Shown here: piece after piece, positions 52,523-61,625 of the stretch
Layout: each line of letters opens with the position of its first letter
Position numbering within the stretch: position 1 is the stretch's first letter
Source of the DNA: Atlanticothrix silvestris CENA357
GTDB taxonomy: Bacteria > Cyanobacteriota > Cyanobacteriia > Cyanobacteriales > Nostocaceae
DNA length: 64,000 nucleotides
Assembly: GCF_016056295.1 (NCBI RefSeq)
Contig: NZ_JAECZB010000075.1
Coordinates: 39,270 to 103,269, forward strand
Reading direction: 5' to 3'
The notes under the pieces: model-generated
What the model was told of the DNA's origin: nothing
What the model saw: only the letters and a program-made list of their open reading frames with translations
Database searches by the model: none
Program-made: the position numbers and the translations under genes

Positions 52523-52990
52523 TTAACTCTCCTCGGAGGCACTGCTTGTTTCAGGAAGCAGATCAAGGAATTTGTCGATGTCTGTAAAAGCAGCTTGGGA
52601 ATTATTCAAGGCAAGCAAAGTATCACCTTCCCTTGCAGCTTGATCAATTTTAACCAGATGATTTAACAAATCTCGCGTGATTTGACGGGCTGTGGGTTGG
52701 AGTTTGGGTAGAAGGTTGGGAGTGACATAAGCCATACTCAGCCTTGCTTCTGCCGCGGGGCCATGTATAAAATTACCCACGTCGATCCAATCTTTTCTTT
52801 GGATCAACTGTTGCAGTTCTTGTGAGCGATCGCGCACAGATTTAATTTCAGGAACGTGTACCTGAATTCTTTGCAGATCAACTGCTGTGTAAGTTGGCGG
52901 TGCAACTGCCACGCCAGGGCCGCCACAACTAATCAAGAATGTGGCCAATAATACTAGAACCAGTGAAAAAATAGAGCGTTGACGCACCAT
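52523..52990 (-). CDS. psbQ: Photosystem II protein PsbQ (CyanoQ)
   Basis: 155 residues. Lipoprotein signal (SIFSLVLVLLATFLISCGG) with lipobox LISC, so it is anchored to the lumenal side of the thylakoid membrane. The mature part is a four-helix PsbQ domain (TAVDLQRIQVHVPEIKSVRD, WIDVGNFIHGPAAEARLSM, QAAFTDIDKFLDLLPE). CyanoQ stabilises the oxygen-evolving side of photosystem II. Single gene, upstream of the glycine-oxidase-like gene on the same strand. Confidence 0.93.
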   Translation of the reverse strand: MVRQRSIFSLVLVLLATFLISCGGPGVAVAPPTYTAVDLQRIQVHVPEIKSVRDRSQELQQLIQRKDWIDVGNFIHGPAAEARLSMAYVTPNLLPKLQPTARQITRDLLNHLVKIDQAAREGDTLLALNNSQAAFTDIDKFLDLLPETSSASEES

Positions 52991-53343
52991 AAACCGAACT
53001 TATTTGTTTACCAATAACAGTGTCATTTTAGATCGCTAGCGTGATTTTATTGTTCTTATCAACTAGTTAATTTGCTGAAAAACTATGAATCGTCATCTGA
53101 TATTTTCTACAAGCAAGCTCAATTTTAATATTTTTTAAGTACAATTACTTAATATGCATATTCCAATAGACCAGCCTTCAAAGAGCAGTTTTGGGCAAGC
53201 ATAATTATCAGGAAAGTGTGATTTATAGTTGCAAAAACTAAAAGGTATTGATAAGCTGAAACACCAAAATGATAAGCCTTCTGGCGGTTTTTCTGTCGTC
53301 ACATCCAACAAATTAACCGACACAATCATAGGAGTGTTTTTTC
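52991..53343. other. 353-bp intergenic region
   Basis: Divergent spacer between psbQ and the hypothetical gene at 53344. A short AT palindrome AAGTACAATTACTT near 53137. No supported gene. Confidence 0.4.
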
Positions 53344-53772
53344 GTGAACGCAGCTGAACAGGCAACCAACCTTGAACTCGCCAGCAAGATTGCTGCGGCG
53401 GTGAATTTATTTAAATTCGAGTTCCCCGATGCCAAATCGGATCTGAAACCTTGGAAAAATGACCCAGAAACCAGAGAATTGGTCGATCCAGATTCGATAG
53501 ACATCGGGTTTCACTTTCCTGGTATTAGCAAATCTTGGCGCAGTCGCAGCATCTTGATTCAAATTCGTTTTCATCAAGATCCCATAAATAATTCACGGCG
53601 GGCGATCGGTTTAGAAGTAGCTGGCTTTGACCATCGCGGTGAGGCGTGGCGACTCTCTACAGTAGAAAACTGGAGTTTTGTAGGTGAATCTATACCCTCT
53701 CCTCAAATTGGGGATAAACTCAAACAAATTTGTCGCCAGATTTTAGAAGTGTTTAATAAACCGAGCGATTAA
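53344..53772 (+). CDS. Conserved hypothetical protein, 142 residues
   Basis: GTG start with ATAGGAG upstream. Soluble, no signal peptide; a mix of helices and strands with a conserved-looking aromatic/charged core (SIDIGFHFPGISKSWRSRSI, GLEVAGFDHRGEAWRLST). I do not recognise the family. Convergent with the Rieske gene, 13 bp between the stops. Confidence 0.7.
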   Translation: MNAAEQATNLELASKIAAAVNLFKFEFPDAKSDLKPWKNDPETRELVDPDSIDIGFHFPGISKSWRSRSILIQIRFHQDPINNSRRAIGLEVAGFDHRGEAWRLSTVENWSFVGESIPSPQIGDKLKQICRQILEVFNKPSD

Positions 53773-53785
53773 GAGGTCGAATTAT

Positions 53786-54802
53786 TTATCGAGACAGATT
53801 GGGTTCAACAACCTTTGGGAAACTCTTAAAATTTCGCCGCACCCAATCTATTCCAACTTCATTATTGAGCTTAATTTGTTGAGGTATTTTGACATAAAGC
53901 TTACCCAAAATGTCAACATCTTGGTCAATAACAACCTCAACAAGGCGTAAAAGATTCCGTTTGATTAGATGGGCAATGGGATTGTACGCTTTCATGAATA
54001 TCAAAACGTAAACACGAGAGTAATTTGGTGATTCTGGAATGTAGAAGTGACATTCTTTGAGACTTAATAACGGACTCTCACCGTGCATCACTCCAAGGCA
54101 CGGAAAGAAATTTTCCAGATGAGCCTCAAGTACCTGTGGCATAGCTAGGAGTCCAGGGTTCTTGAAGATTTCGCGCAATGTAGATTTCTTCCTCTGCTGA
54201 GTAATGTACGCATGGGAATGATGTCCGTTGTCGAGAAACTGTTTAACTTGAACTTCTTCTATTTCAAATAGTTGACGATGCGTACCATTTTGATGATTGT
54301 AATCATGCATGTTTAGTAGGAGAGTCAGAAGATCAGTCTTGATGCTGCGATCGCCTGTAAACCCAACAAAATCATACTCAGATGCAATATCGTTCATAAT
54401 CGTTGGAATCGGGATTTTGGGTTCCCTGCCACCATAAGACCAGATAAAATCCCCTTGAATGATTAACTCCAATGGCTTGATTAAGGATTTGGTTGATTTA
54501 TTGGAACCAGGTAACACTGTGCAACCAGTGCTATCAAACTCCAAAGCATGAAATGGGCAATTCACCACACTACTACCATTGGGTTTAGTTGTACACCACC
54601 CTGCCGATAGCATAGCCCCCATGTGAGGGCAGATATTCGGCAAGCAGCTAACATTACCGTTGCTATCTTGCCAGATTACGTAGTCATTACCATAAAGTGA
54701 AACCTTCCTCGGCTGATTGGGCATGAGCATGGAACGATGTGCCAACAGCCACGGTGCGCCTTGCAGCATGTCTATAACCACTGCTGATTTTAGTTGTGTC
54801 AT
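53786..54802 (-). CDS. Rieske non-heme iron oxygenase
   Basis: 338 residues. Rieske cluster ligands CPH (Cys58, His60) and CPFH (Cys82, His85). The catalytic iron site is NMHDYNHQNGTHR with Asp167, His170 and His175 in the D-x2-H-x4-H pattern. So it is an oxygenase alpha subunit, not just an electron carrier. The length is like vanillate demethylase and Pao/CAO-type oxygenases. Substrate unknown. Divergent to nothing; an AraC-type regulator gene lies 109 bp upstream on the same strand, suggesting local control. Confidence 0.9.
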   Translation of the reverse strand: MTQLKSAVVIDMLQGAPWLLAHRSMLMPNQPRKVSLYGNDYVIWQDSNGNVSCLPNICPHMGAMLSAGWCTTKPNGSSVVNCPFHALEFDSTGCTVLPGSNKSTKSLIKPLELIIQGDFIWSYGGREPKIPIPTIMNDIASEYDFVGFTGDRSIKTDLLTLLLNMHDYNHQNGTHRQLFEIEEVQVKQFLDNGHHSHAYITQQRKKSTLREIFKNPGLLAMPQVLEAHLENFFPCLGVMHGESPLLSLKECHFYIPESPNYSRVYVLIFMKAYNPIAHLIKRNLLRLVEVVIDQDVDILGKLYVKIPQQIKLNNEVGIDWVRRNFKSFPKVVEPNLSR

Positions 54803-54911
54803 TTTTTTGGAGAATAGACTTAGTGAATGGTAATAACTCCTAAGTCTAGTACTGACAAAATCATGCTGTCTCGCACAATCTTCTGAAAATTAGCGGAATC
54901 TTCCGAACAAT

Positions 54912-55808
54912 TCAGTGTGTATTCTTAAATACTTGAGGAGTAACGCCGATGTATTTACGGAAAACCTTGGTAAAATGGCTTTGACTTTGAAATCCCACTA
55001 ACTGAGAGACTTGGATAATTGATAATTCTCTGTTTATCAATAAATGCTTTGCTCTTTCGACTCGGCATTTGATGACGTACTGGTGAGGTGCTATTCCCAT
55101 TGACTGCTTAAACAAGGTGGCGAAATAGTGTGGACTCATCCGCACAACTATAGACATTTCCGCAAGCGACAAGTTTTTGTCTAAGTTATCGTTGATATAG
55201 GCAATCACTTCTTTTAATATGTGCTTTGGTAATCCGCTTGTGTCTTCTCGGATCAGAAATGGACGTGCCGAATAGCGTTTTAACAAATGTACTGCCAACA
55301 TATTGGCTGCCGACTCTGCATAGAGGCGACTATCAATTACACTGATTTCTAGTTCTCTTTTCAGTGCTAGTCCAATTTGTTGAATGAGTGGGTCATGGGT
55401 TTGTAATTGTTGTAAAATTTCGATTTTATCAGTATCAATTAATTCATAGGCAGCACGCTGCACAAATACTGGTTCCAGACAGAGAACAATGAATCCTAAT
55501 TCCTGCTCAAACTCCACTGCTGGAGAAATTTGTTGAGCAGGAAAAATAGTTACATCATTTGCTGTATAAAGTTTGTCTTGCCATTTTTCGTTTATTTTTA
55601 GTCTTGCCTGAAAACTTTCAGTGCCAATACCAATAACATGCTGAGAAGCGCATGTTTCGGGAGCTTTATAGTCAGTTTGGCAATGATAGGCAAAATAAAA
55701 ACCATTCCAACCTCCCATAGGGCTAGAGATAATTAGGGGTTTAGGCAGGATTTGTTTTAGACTATCTGGTTGGGCAGCATTGAGCCTGAGAAACTGTGAC
55801 CTTTGCAT
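54912..55808 (-). CDS. AraC-family transcriptional regulator
   Basis: 298 residues from ATG 55808. N-terminal ~170 residues are a cupin-like ligand-binding region with no strong signature. C-terminal ~100 residues hold two helix-turn-helix motifs (SLAEMSIVVRMSPHYFATLFKQSMG and VSQLVGFQSQSHFTKVFRK). Probably controls the adjacent Rieske oxygenase and/or DCC genes; that is inference from position. Confidence 0.9.
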   Translation of the reverse strand: MQRSQFLRLNAAQPDSLKQILPKPLIISSPMGGWNGFYFAYHCQTDYKAPETCASQHVIGIGTESFQARLKINEKWQDKLYTANDVTIFPAQQISPAVEFEQELGFIVLCLEPVFVQRAAYELIDTDKIEILQQLQTHDPLIQQIGLALKRELEISVIDSRLYAESAANMLAVHLLKRYSARPFLIREDTSGLPKHILKEVIAYINDNLDKNLSLAEMSIVVRMSPHYFATLFKQSMGIAPHQYVIKCRVERAKHLLINRELSIIQVSQLVGFQSQSHFTKVFRKYIGVTPQVFKNTH

Positions 55809-55826
55809 GACCACTTATCAATTATT

Positions 55827-56246
55827 TTATTGACTTTGAGTATCTAACTTACAGCTACCATCGACACAGTAAGCCGATTGATAGGTACTAGAACGCTTGC
55901 CAAAAAGAGTATAGCGATTGTCGCGGATTTGTTCGTAAAAGCGATCGCCTGCCCATTTCATCCCTGGTAATGCCCGATAAGCGTCTACAAATATACTTTC
56001 TAATGGTAATAATCGCCCAATTTCTTCAGCCGCGGCACTACCTTGCCAACGTCTCTGGGGCATATTGCCATCAATTAAAATCATCCCTTGTTCGCAATCT
56101 TGTGGTGTAATTCCCCACTGGGAAAGTGCTTGCTCATCTTGCATGGAAGCATAGCGAAACAACTTTCCCTGATCTAAGGTTTCTAGGAATTGGACTAAAG
56201 TGACGCAGAGATTACAATTTCCATCGTAGATAATGTAGTAATTCAT
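55827..56246 (-). CDS. DCC-family thiol-disulfide oxidoreductase (DUF393)
   Basis: 139 residues. YDGNCNLC motif (Asp8, Cys11, Cys14) defines the DCC family of predicted thioredoxin-like proteins. Then RYASMQDEQALSQWG and the SAAAEEIGRLLP block. The role is a predicted disulfide reductase. Stop 13 bp before the end of the AraC gene's start region, so the three minus-strand genes may form one transcript. Confidence 0.88.
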   Translation of the reverse strand: MNYYIIYDGNCNLCVTLVQFLETLDQGKLFRYASMQDEQALSQWGITPQDCEQGMILIDGNMPQRRWQGSAAAEEIGRLLPLESIFVDAYRALPGMKWAGDRFYEQIRDNRYTLFGKRSSTYQSAYCVDGSCKLDTQSQ

Positions 56247-56485
56247 CGAAAAAATGAGTGATTTAGGATAATATTTGAAGGTGTTTTATAAATTCAGTAT
56301 AGCGTTACACCTACAACCAAATTATTAGGGTGAGAACGATATCAGCAGAGAAAATCTTCAGTGTTGATTTTGCTCAAAAAAATGCTTGTTTAGAAATAAT
56401 ATCTTTCATCAACTAACAAGCATTACACCTAAAGCCTACAAGGAACAAGTCAAAATCTAGATTTTTTAACTAGTGAGCAAGTTTC

Positions 56486-57538
56486 ATGAGATACAAACTC
56501 TTGGGCAAAAGTGGATTACGAGTTTCTGAACTCTGCTTAGGAACCATGACCTTCGGTGAAGACTGGGGTTGGGGCGCTTCTAAAGACGAAAGTCAAAAAA
56601 TTTTTGATACTTTCGTCGCAGCAGGAGGGAATTTTATTGACACCGCCAACGGTTACACCGATGGCAGTAGTGAAAAAATTGTTGGTGAGTTAATTGCAAA
56701 AGAAAGAGAACGCTTTGTAGTTGCGACGAAGTATTCCTTTCCTTTGCAAATGAACGAGAATCAAGGCAACCCTAACGGTAGTGGCAATCATCGCAAAAAT
56801 CTGATGCAGTCATTAGAAGGCAGCCTCAAACGCCTGAATACCGATTATATTGACTTATTTTGGTTGCACGCTTGGGACTTCACAACGCCTGTAGAGGAAG
56901 TCATGCGATCGCTTGATGATATGGTGCGCCAAGGTAAAGTACTTTACATCGGTATTTCTGATACCCCCGCTTGGATTGTTGCCCAAGCCAATACAATGTC
57001 TCAATATCAAGGGTGGACTCAGTTTGTGGCGCTCCAGATTGAGTATAATTTGATTCAGCGAACTCCAGAACGAGATTTGCTACCAATGGCTAAAGCCTTT
57101 GATTTGGCAGTCACACCGTGGTCGCCTTTGGGTGGTGGAGTGCTAACAGGCAAATACAACAAACCTCTTCCAGAAAGCAGTGAACCAGGGCGATTGACAA
57201 ATGCCGCAGCCGGCAGTATTTCCGAAAAAAGTTTAGCGATCGCAGATGTCGTTGGTCAAGTGGCCGCCGAAATTGGATGCACATCTCCACAGGTCGCCCT
57301 GGCTTGGTTACGCGCTCAAAGCGGCGTGATTATCCCCATTATTGGCGCACGTAAGCTGACTCAGTTTCAAGATAATTTAGCTTGCCTTGATGTGACTTTA
57401 TCACCGGAGCATCTGCAACGCTTAGATGAAGTGAGCCAAATTGAATTGGGTTTTCCCCATGATTTCTTGCAGAATGACATGATCCGCGATCGCTTGTTTG
57501 GTGGCACATTTAATACCATAGACAACCATCGCATCTGA
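56486..57538 (+). CDS. Aldo/keto reductase
   Basis: 350 residues. AKR motifs: GTMTFGEDWGWG, GNFIDTANGYTDGSSE (Asp and catalytic Tyr), VATKYSFP (Lys), LFWLHAWDFTTP (His), and the NADPH site GVIIPIIGARKLTQFQDN. A (beta/alpha)8 barrel that reduces aldehydes/ketones with NADPH. YakC/Tas-like length. Precedes a Dps gene on the same strand. Confidence 0.93.
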   Translation: MRYKLLGKSGLRVSELCLGTMTFGEDWGWGASKDESQKIFDTFVAAGGNFIDTANGYTDGSSEKIVGELIAKERERFVVATKYSFPLQMNENQGNPNGSGNHRKNLMQSLEGSLKRLNTDYIDLFWLHAWDFTTPVEEVMRSLDDMVRQGKVLYIGISDTPAWIVAQANTMSQYQGWTQFVALQIEYNLIQRTPERDLLPMAKAFDLAVTPWSPLGGGVLTGKYNKPLPESSEPGRLTNAAAGSISEKSLAIADVVGQVAAEIGCTSPQVALAWLRAQSGVIIPIIGARKLTQFQDNLACLDVTLSPEHLQRLDEVSQIELGFPHDFLQNDMIRDRLFGGTFNTIDNHRI

Positions 57539-57676
57539 AAGAGCTAATTTTAGATTTTCGGATAATGAGCTAGATAATAATTCATTAACTCCTGAATTCC
57601 ATCTGTCGGTAGAGAGTTTCGGACATTATGCCACTATCTGTAGACTTGTACTATTGATTCAAATTCAAGTAGAAGT

Positions 57677-58243
57677 ATGAGCAGCAATCAAGATTTATCA
57701 CGTCTGTACCCCACCCGCATTGATATTCCGGCTGAAGCGCGATCGCAAATCGTGACAATTCTCAACCAATCTCTAGCGGCTACTTTGGATCTCAAAACCC
57801 AGACAAAGCAGGCACACTGGAACGTCAAAGGCACTGATTTTTATCAGTTGCATGAATTATTTGATGAAATGGCTGGTGAATTAAACGAGTATGTCGATAT
57901 GGTCGCCGAACGCGTCACCGCTTTGGGTGGATACGCTTTTGGAACTGCTCGCTTGGCTGCTGCCAATTCTATCTTGCCAGAATATCCTCTAGATATTTTA
58001 GCGGGAATAGATCACGTCACAGCTTTGGCAGATCGCTATGCAGCTTATGCAAAACATATCAGAGAAGCGATCGACAAAACTAATGACTTAGGCGATGCTG
58101 ATACCGCTGACCTTTACACCGAAGTTTCTCGCACCATTGATAAAAGACTTTGGTTCTTAGAGGCTCATCTACAAGTATTAGAAATTAAGGCAGGCAACGG
58201 TGCAGCAGCTACTACAAGTAGAAAGCCAGTTGCTGTTAAGTAA
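57677..58243 (+). CDS. dps: Dps-family ferritin-like protein
   Basis: 188 residues. Dps ferroxidase residues in QAHWNVKGTDFYQLHELFDEMAGE (His, Asp/Glu set) and the four-helix pattern (YVDMVAERVTALGGYAFGT). Forms a 12-mer that oxidises and stores iron and protects DNA from peroxide. A short Ala/Thr/Lys tail (AAATTSRKPVAVK) may bind DNA. Ribosome site AAGTAGAAG. Two possible hairpins follow. Confidence 0.93.
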   Translation: MSSNQDLSRLYPTRIDIPAEARSQIVTILNQSLAATLDLKTQTKQAHWNVKGTDFYQLHELFDEMAGELNEYVDMVAERVTALGGYAFGTARLAAANSILPEYPLDILAGIDHVTALADRYAAYAKHIREAIDKTNDLGDADTADLYTEVSRTIDKRLWFLEAHLQVLEIKAGNGAAATTSRKPVAVK

Positions 58244-58601
58244 GTTGGAGAAAATCTGCGTTTCTCAGAGGTTGTTTGAAAAGTCGAAAAGTATACAATA
58301 ATTCCGCTTCCATTCCCTACAAGAGAATGGGGGCTTGGGGGGAATTAGGTTTTTAAGATTTTGATCTTAGCCATAATCCTTTTCAAACATGCTCTCAAAC
58401 CTCATAGTATCTTTTTGGTAAGTACGTCACTTTTAAGTGCGTACTTTTCATTTATATATACATCCTTTACTATTTAAATAGTTCAAAAATAAATTTTAGT
58501 TGCTAAGGACAACGCTGCACAAATTCATAATTAATTAAATTTGGAAAGATTCTAAAAATCCTTAATTTTGAAAATTAAAAAACTCATCCCAAAAGAGGTA
58601 A
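58244..58601. other. Intergenic region with two hairpins after dps
   Basis: CCATTC/GAATGG arms near 58313-58330 and a long stem AAGTACG-CACTT/AAGTG-CGTACTT at 58420-58446 followed by TTCATTTATATA. The second looks like the dps transcript's terminator or an independent element. No ORF. Confidence 0.5.
58420..58452 (+). terminator. Terminator-like hairpin
   Basis: AAGTACG-T-CACTT pairs with AAGTG-CGTACTT (one bulged T), then TTCATTTA. About 177 bp past the dps stop. Confidence 0.55.
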
Positions 58602-59321
58602 ATGATGTCCCAAAATACAATTAACCATCTAATTCATGATCGAAACGCCCGCGGTCATGCTCAAATAGGCTGGCTCGACAGCTACCATACATTTTCTTTT
58701 GGTAGTTTTTACGATCCGAACCGCATGGGATTTCGGGCGCTACGAGTTATCAATGAAGACCGCATTGCTCCTGGTGCTGGATTCCCTACTCACAGTCATC
58801 GTGATATGGAAATTCTCACTTATGTTTTAGAAGGTGCAGTAGAGCATAAAGATAGTTTGGGTACAGGGTCAGTGATTCGTCCTGGTGACGCTCAGATTAT
58901 GAGTGCTGGTACTGGAATCGCCCACAGTGAATTTAATCCTTCTGCAACTGAGCCACTCCACTTACTGCAAATCTGGATTTTACCTGATCAACAAAGATTA
59001 GCCCCAAGATATGAACAAAAAGCTTTTCCTTTAGAAGAAAAGCGGGGCAAACTACGCTTAATTGCTGCTAAAGATGGGCGAGATGGTGCTGTAACAATTC
59101 ACCAAGATGTTGATTTATACACATCTGTTTTAGATGATGGTGATGTTATCAGTTATCATGTTCAACCTCATCGCTATGCTTGGTTACAAATAGCTCAAGG
59201 TATAGCAATCTTGAATGGTGAAGAACTCAGAGCAGGCGATGGAGTGCAAATCAGCGGTGAAGAACAACTCGAAATTAGCACCAATATTGGCACAGAAATC
59301 CTGCTTTTTGATTTAGGGTAA
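58602..59321 (+). CDS. Pirin-family bicupin protein
   Basis: 239 residues, ATG 58602 or the adjacent ATG. N-terminal cupin with metal ligands [21 protein letters not shown]. Then [17 protein letters not shown] and a second cupin ([33 protein letters not shown]). Pirins bind iron; some oxidise quercetin, others act in redox signalling. AAGAGGTAAA lies just upstream. With Dps and the aldo/keto reductase it makes a plus-strand stress group, though each has its own spacer. Confidence 0.93.
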   Translation: MMSQNTINHLIHDRNARGHAQIGWLDSYHTFSFGSFYDPNRMGFRALRVINEDRIAPGAGFPTHSHRDMEILTYVLEGAVEHKDSLGTGSVIRPGDAQIMSAGTGIAHSEFNPSATEPLHLLQIWILPDQQRLAPRYEQKAFPLEEKRGKLRLIAAKDGRDGAVTIHQDVDLYTSVLDDGDVISYHVQPHRYAWLQIAQGIAILNGEELRAGDGVQISGEEQLEISTNIGTEILLFDLG

Positions 59322-60192
59322 TACCCAAGTCTGTGTTTGTAGTTATGTAATGTATTTTTTTTGGTGTCTTAGTGGTTAAAAAGTCAATTTTTTAACCACC
59401 AAGGCTCTAAGAAACCAAGATGAAAATCCCAAAATTAGGTAAATTTTTTGGAACTTTACCCACCTTGACAGGGCTATCTCTAACCCCTAGCCCCTGATTT
59501 TAACGAGATGTGCCTCACTAAAACGAGAAGCGTCATAAGAATTTGGCAACTGGACTATTGTGATGTTAAGGCAGACTCAGATGATGTATTACTTTCGGCC
59601 TTAGCAGCCATAATCAGCCATAATCATAGATAGTAATTTCGGCAATGCCAAGCAAGCAACAGTATTTAGCAGTGTTAGTAATAGACTATCCATCAGACTC
59701 ATAGATAAATGTCTCCTTTTAAAGTTTGTAAAAATTTGTGGTTGCTATATTACTTAGTTTGGATCACAATGAGTCTTATTGTTTACACAAAAAATTTGAT
59801 TTTATTTTCAGATATATAAGCTCGACAAATATATATACTTTATCTATAGAACCTATTGATTTATATTTATTTTTCCGTTACTCCTCCCTTTCCGTTTCAC
59901 CTATCCATTAGTCACATCTTTCTTTACAATCTTGAAACGCTTGTTTTGTAAGCATTTTAAACACTGAAGCATGAGACATACTTGACAAATTACTTTTTAA
60001 TACTCTCGCTAAAATTGGGTTTTTATTGAGAATTAAAGACGAACGAATCAGGGTTACAGAAAGCGTGAGTGAATACTGTCGCAAATGTTGAGAAAGATCC
60101 GGGTAATGGATAGCCGTTTCACAGAGGGAGGGAGTGAGTGAGAGGTTCATCGAACTCACGTTAATTAAGGCAGAAAGTTTACATGCATTATA
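59322..60192. other. 871-bp intergenic region
   Basis: Starts with a hairpin (GTGGTTAAAAA 59372-59382 with TTTTTAACCAC 59389-59399) after the pirin gene, extended by CTTAGTGG/CCACCAAG with one mismatch. A GTG-started 83-codon minus-strand frame at 59908-60159 (containing LSLTPSLCETAIHYPDLSQ) is possible but unsupported. The rest is AT-rich. Confidence 0.5.
59368..59403. terminator. Hairpin downstream of the pirin gene
   Basis: Long AT-rich stem CTTAGTGGTTAAAAAG against TTTTTTAACCACCAAG with one mismatch, 47 bp past the stop. Works in either direction. Confidence 0.6.
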
Positions 60193-61464
60193 TTACTGGC
60201 TGAAAATTGCTAAGTTAGTTTGTGGGTCAAAAAAGTGAATTTTATCTTGGTTCAGCGATAACCATAGTTGTTCGCCAATGCTCACTAATCGATCTGGTGG
60301 GATTCGCACCTGTAAATTATTAACTGTATTTTCAGGCTCGGCAAGTTTAACAGCAACAAAGGAATCATTACCGAGGTTCTCTACTAGATCTACTTGCACT
60401 GGTAGATTTTTGGTAGCAGGCATACTGACATTTAAGTGTTCTGGGCGAATACCTAAAATGAGGGTTTGCCCATCATATTTATTCAGGGCGCTTCCCCAGG
60501 TTTCTGATAGGGTGAGGCGGAACTGAGAATGAGTAATCAACAGTGGGGCATGAAATTTTACAGGTATAAAATTCATCGGCGGTGAACCAATGAATTCTGC
60601 CACAAAGCGGTTAGCAGGGCGATTGTAAAGTTCTAATGGAGAAGCAACTTGCTGAATTTTACCTTCAGACATAATGGCAATACGATCGCCCATTGTCATC
60701 GCTTCTGTTTGGTCATGGGTAACGTAAATTGTCGTTGTCCCCAGCTGGCGTTGCAATTTCACAATTTGGGCGCGAGTTTCCGCCCGGAGTTTGGCATCTA
60801 AGTTAGAAAGCGGTTCATCCATCAAAAATACTTGCGGATTGCGAGCGATCGCTCGTCCTAATGCCACTCGTTGCCTTTGCCCACCAGAAAGCTGTTTGGG
60901 CAAGCGATTCAGCAAAGTTTCAATTTGTAATAACTGGGCTACATTCCTGACCTGTTCATGTACCTCTCGTTCTTTGTCAGAAACGTAACGCAGCCCTTTA
61001 GGAAGCGATCGCGTCATCCCCACAAATGCATGTTCAGACCACTGAGAAACTCCTGCCCCCTCGCTTCCCCTGCGGCGCAAACCAAAGGCAATGTTGTCAT
61101 ACACCGTCATGTGAGGATACAGGGCGTAATTTTGAAACACCATTGCAATGTCTCGTTCTTTGGGAGGTAGGTCATTAATTAAGCGATCGCCCACCCAAAT
61201 ATTGCCGCCAGTCATCACCTCTAACCCAGCAATTAACCGCAGTAGGGTACTTTTGCCACAACCAGAAGGGCCAACCAGCACCATAAATTCCCCATCGGCG
61301 ATCGTTAAATTAATTCGCCGCAGGACATTGATGTTTTCTGCACGCTCTAGTGATGCATCGATGTTATTCCCATACTTAGCTGGAAGTTGGGTTGGTGAAG
61401 TAATATGTTCCCCTTTACGCGGAGGAAAACTTTTATAAACGTTTTCTAAAATAACTTGTGCCAC
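60193..61464 (-). CDS. Sugar/glycerol-phosphate-type ABC ATPase (UgpC/MsmK group) with insertions
   Basis: 423 residues, GTG start. Walker A GPSGCGKSTLLRL, Q-loop VFQNYALYPHMTVYDNIAFG, signature LSGGQRQRVALGRAIARN, Walker B VFLMDEPLSNLDAK, H-loop VTHDQTEAMTMG. The C-terminal TOBE-type region (RPEHLNVSMPA, FVAEFIGSPPMNFI) places it in the CUT1 MalK/UgpC group. Two stretches have no counterpart in the family: residues ~17-45 and ~132-162 (between the Q-loop and the signature). The second contains a HIP1 and looks repeat-derived. Partner permeases are not nearby. Confidence 0.92.
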   Translation of the reverse strand: MAQVILENVYKSFPPRKGEHITSPTQLPAKYGNNIDASLERAENINVLRRINLTIADGEFMVLVGPSGCGKSTLLRLIAGLEVMTGGNIWVGDRLINDLPPKERDIAMVFQNYALYPHMTVYDNIAFGLRRRGSEGAGVSQWSEHAFVGMTRSLPKGLRYVSDKEREVHEQVRNVAQLLQIETLLNRLPKQLSGGQRQRVALGRAIARNPQVFLMDEPLSNLDAKLRAETRAQIVKLQRQLGTTTIYVTHDQTEAMTMGDRIAIMSEGKIQQVASPLELYNRPANRFVAEFIGSPPMNFIPVKFHAPLLITHSQFRLTLSETWGSALNKYDGQTLILGIRPEHLNVSMPATKNLPVQVDLVENLGNDSFVAVKLAEPENTVNNLQVRIPPDRLVSIGEQLWLSLNQDKIHFFDPQTNLAIFSQ

Positions 61465-61625
61465 GAGTATTAATTATTGTCATTGGTCATTAACTGGGAA
61501 CAAAAGATAGATTATAGATTAGCGCCTATAATACATGTTTCATCTGAATACGAAAAGTAAAAAAAACAGTTTCAAACATAAAAAGCGAACTAACCTAAAT
61601 TTTAGGGCTGTCAATAGGTATTGTT

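Noticed and set aside
59908-60159. 83-codon minus-strand frame as a gene
   Set aside because: GTG start without a clear ribosome site and no recognisable family; kept only as a remark in the intergenic entry.
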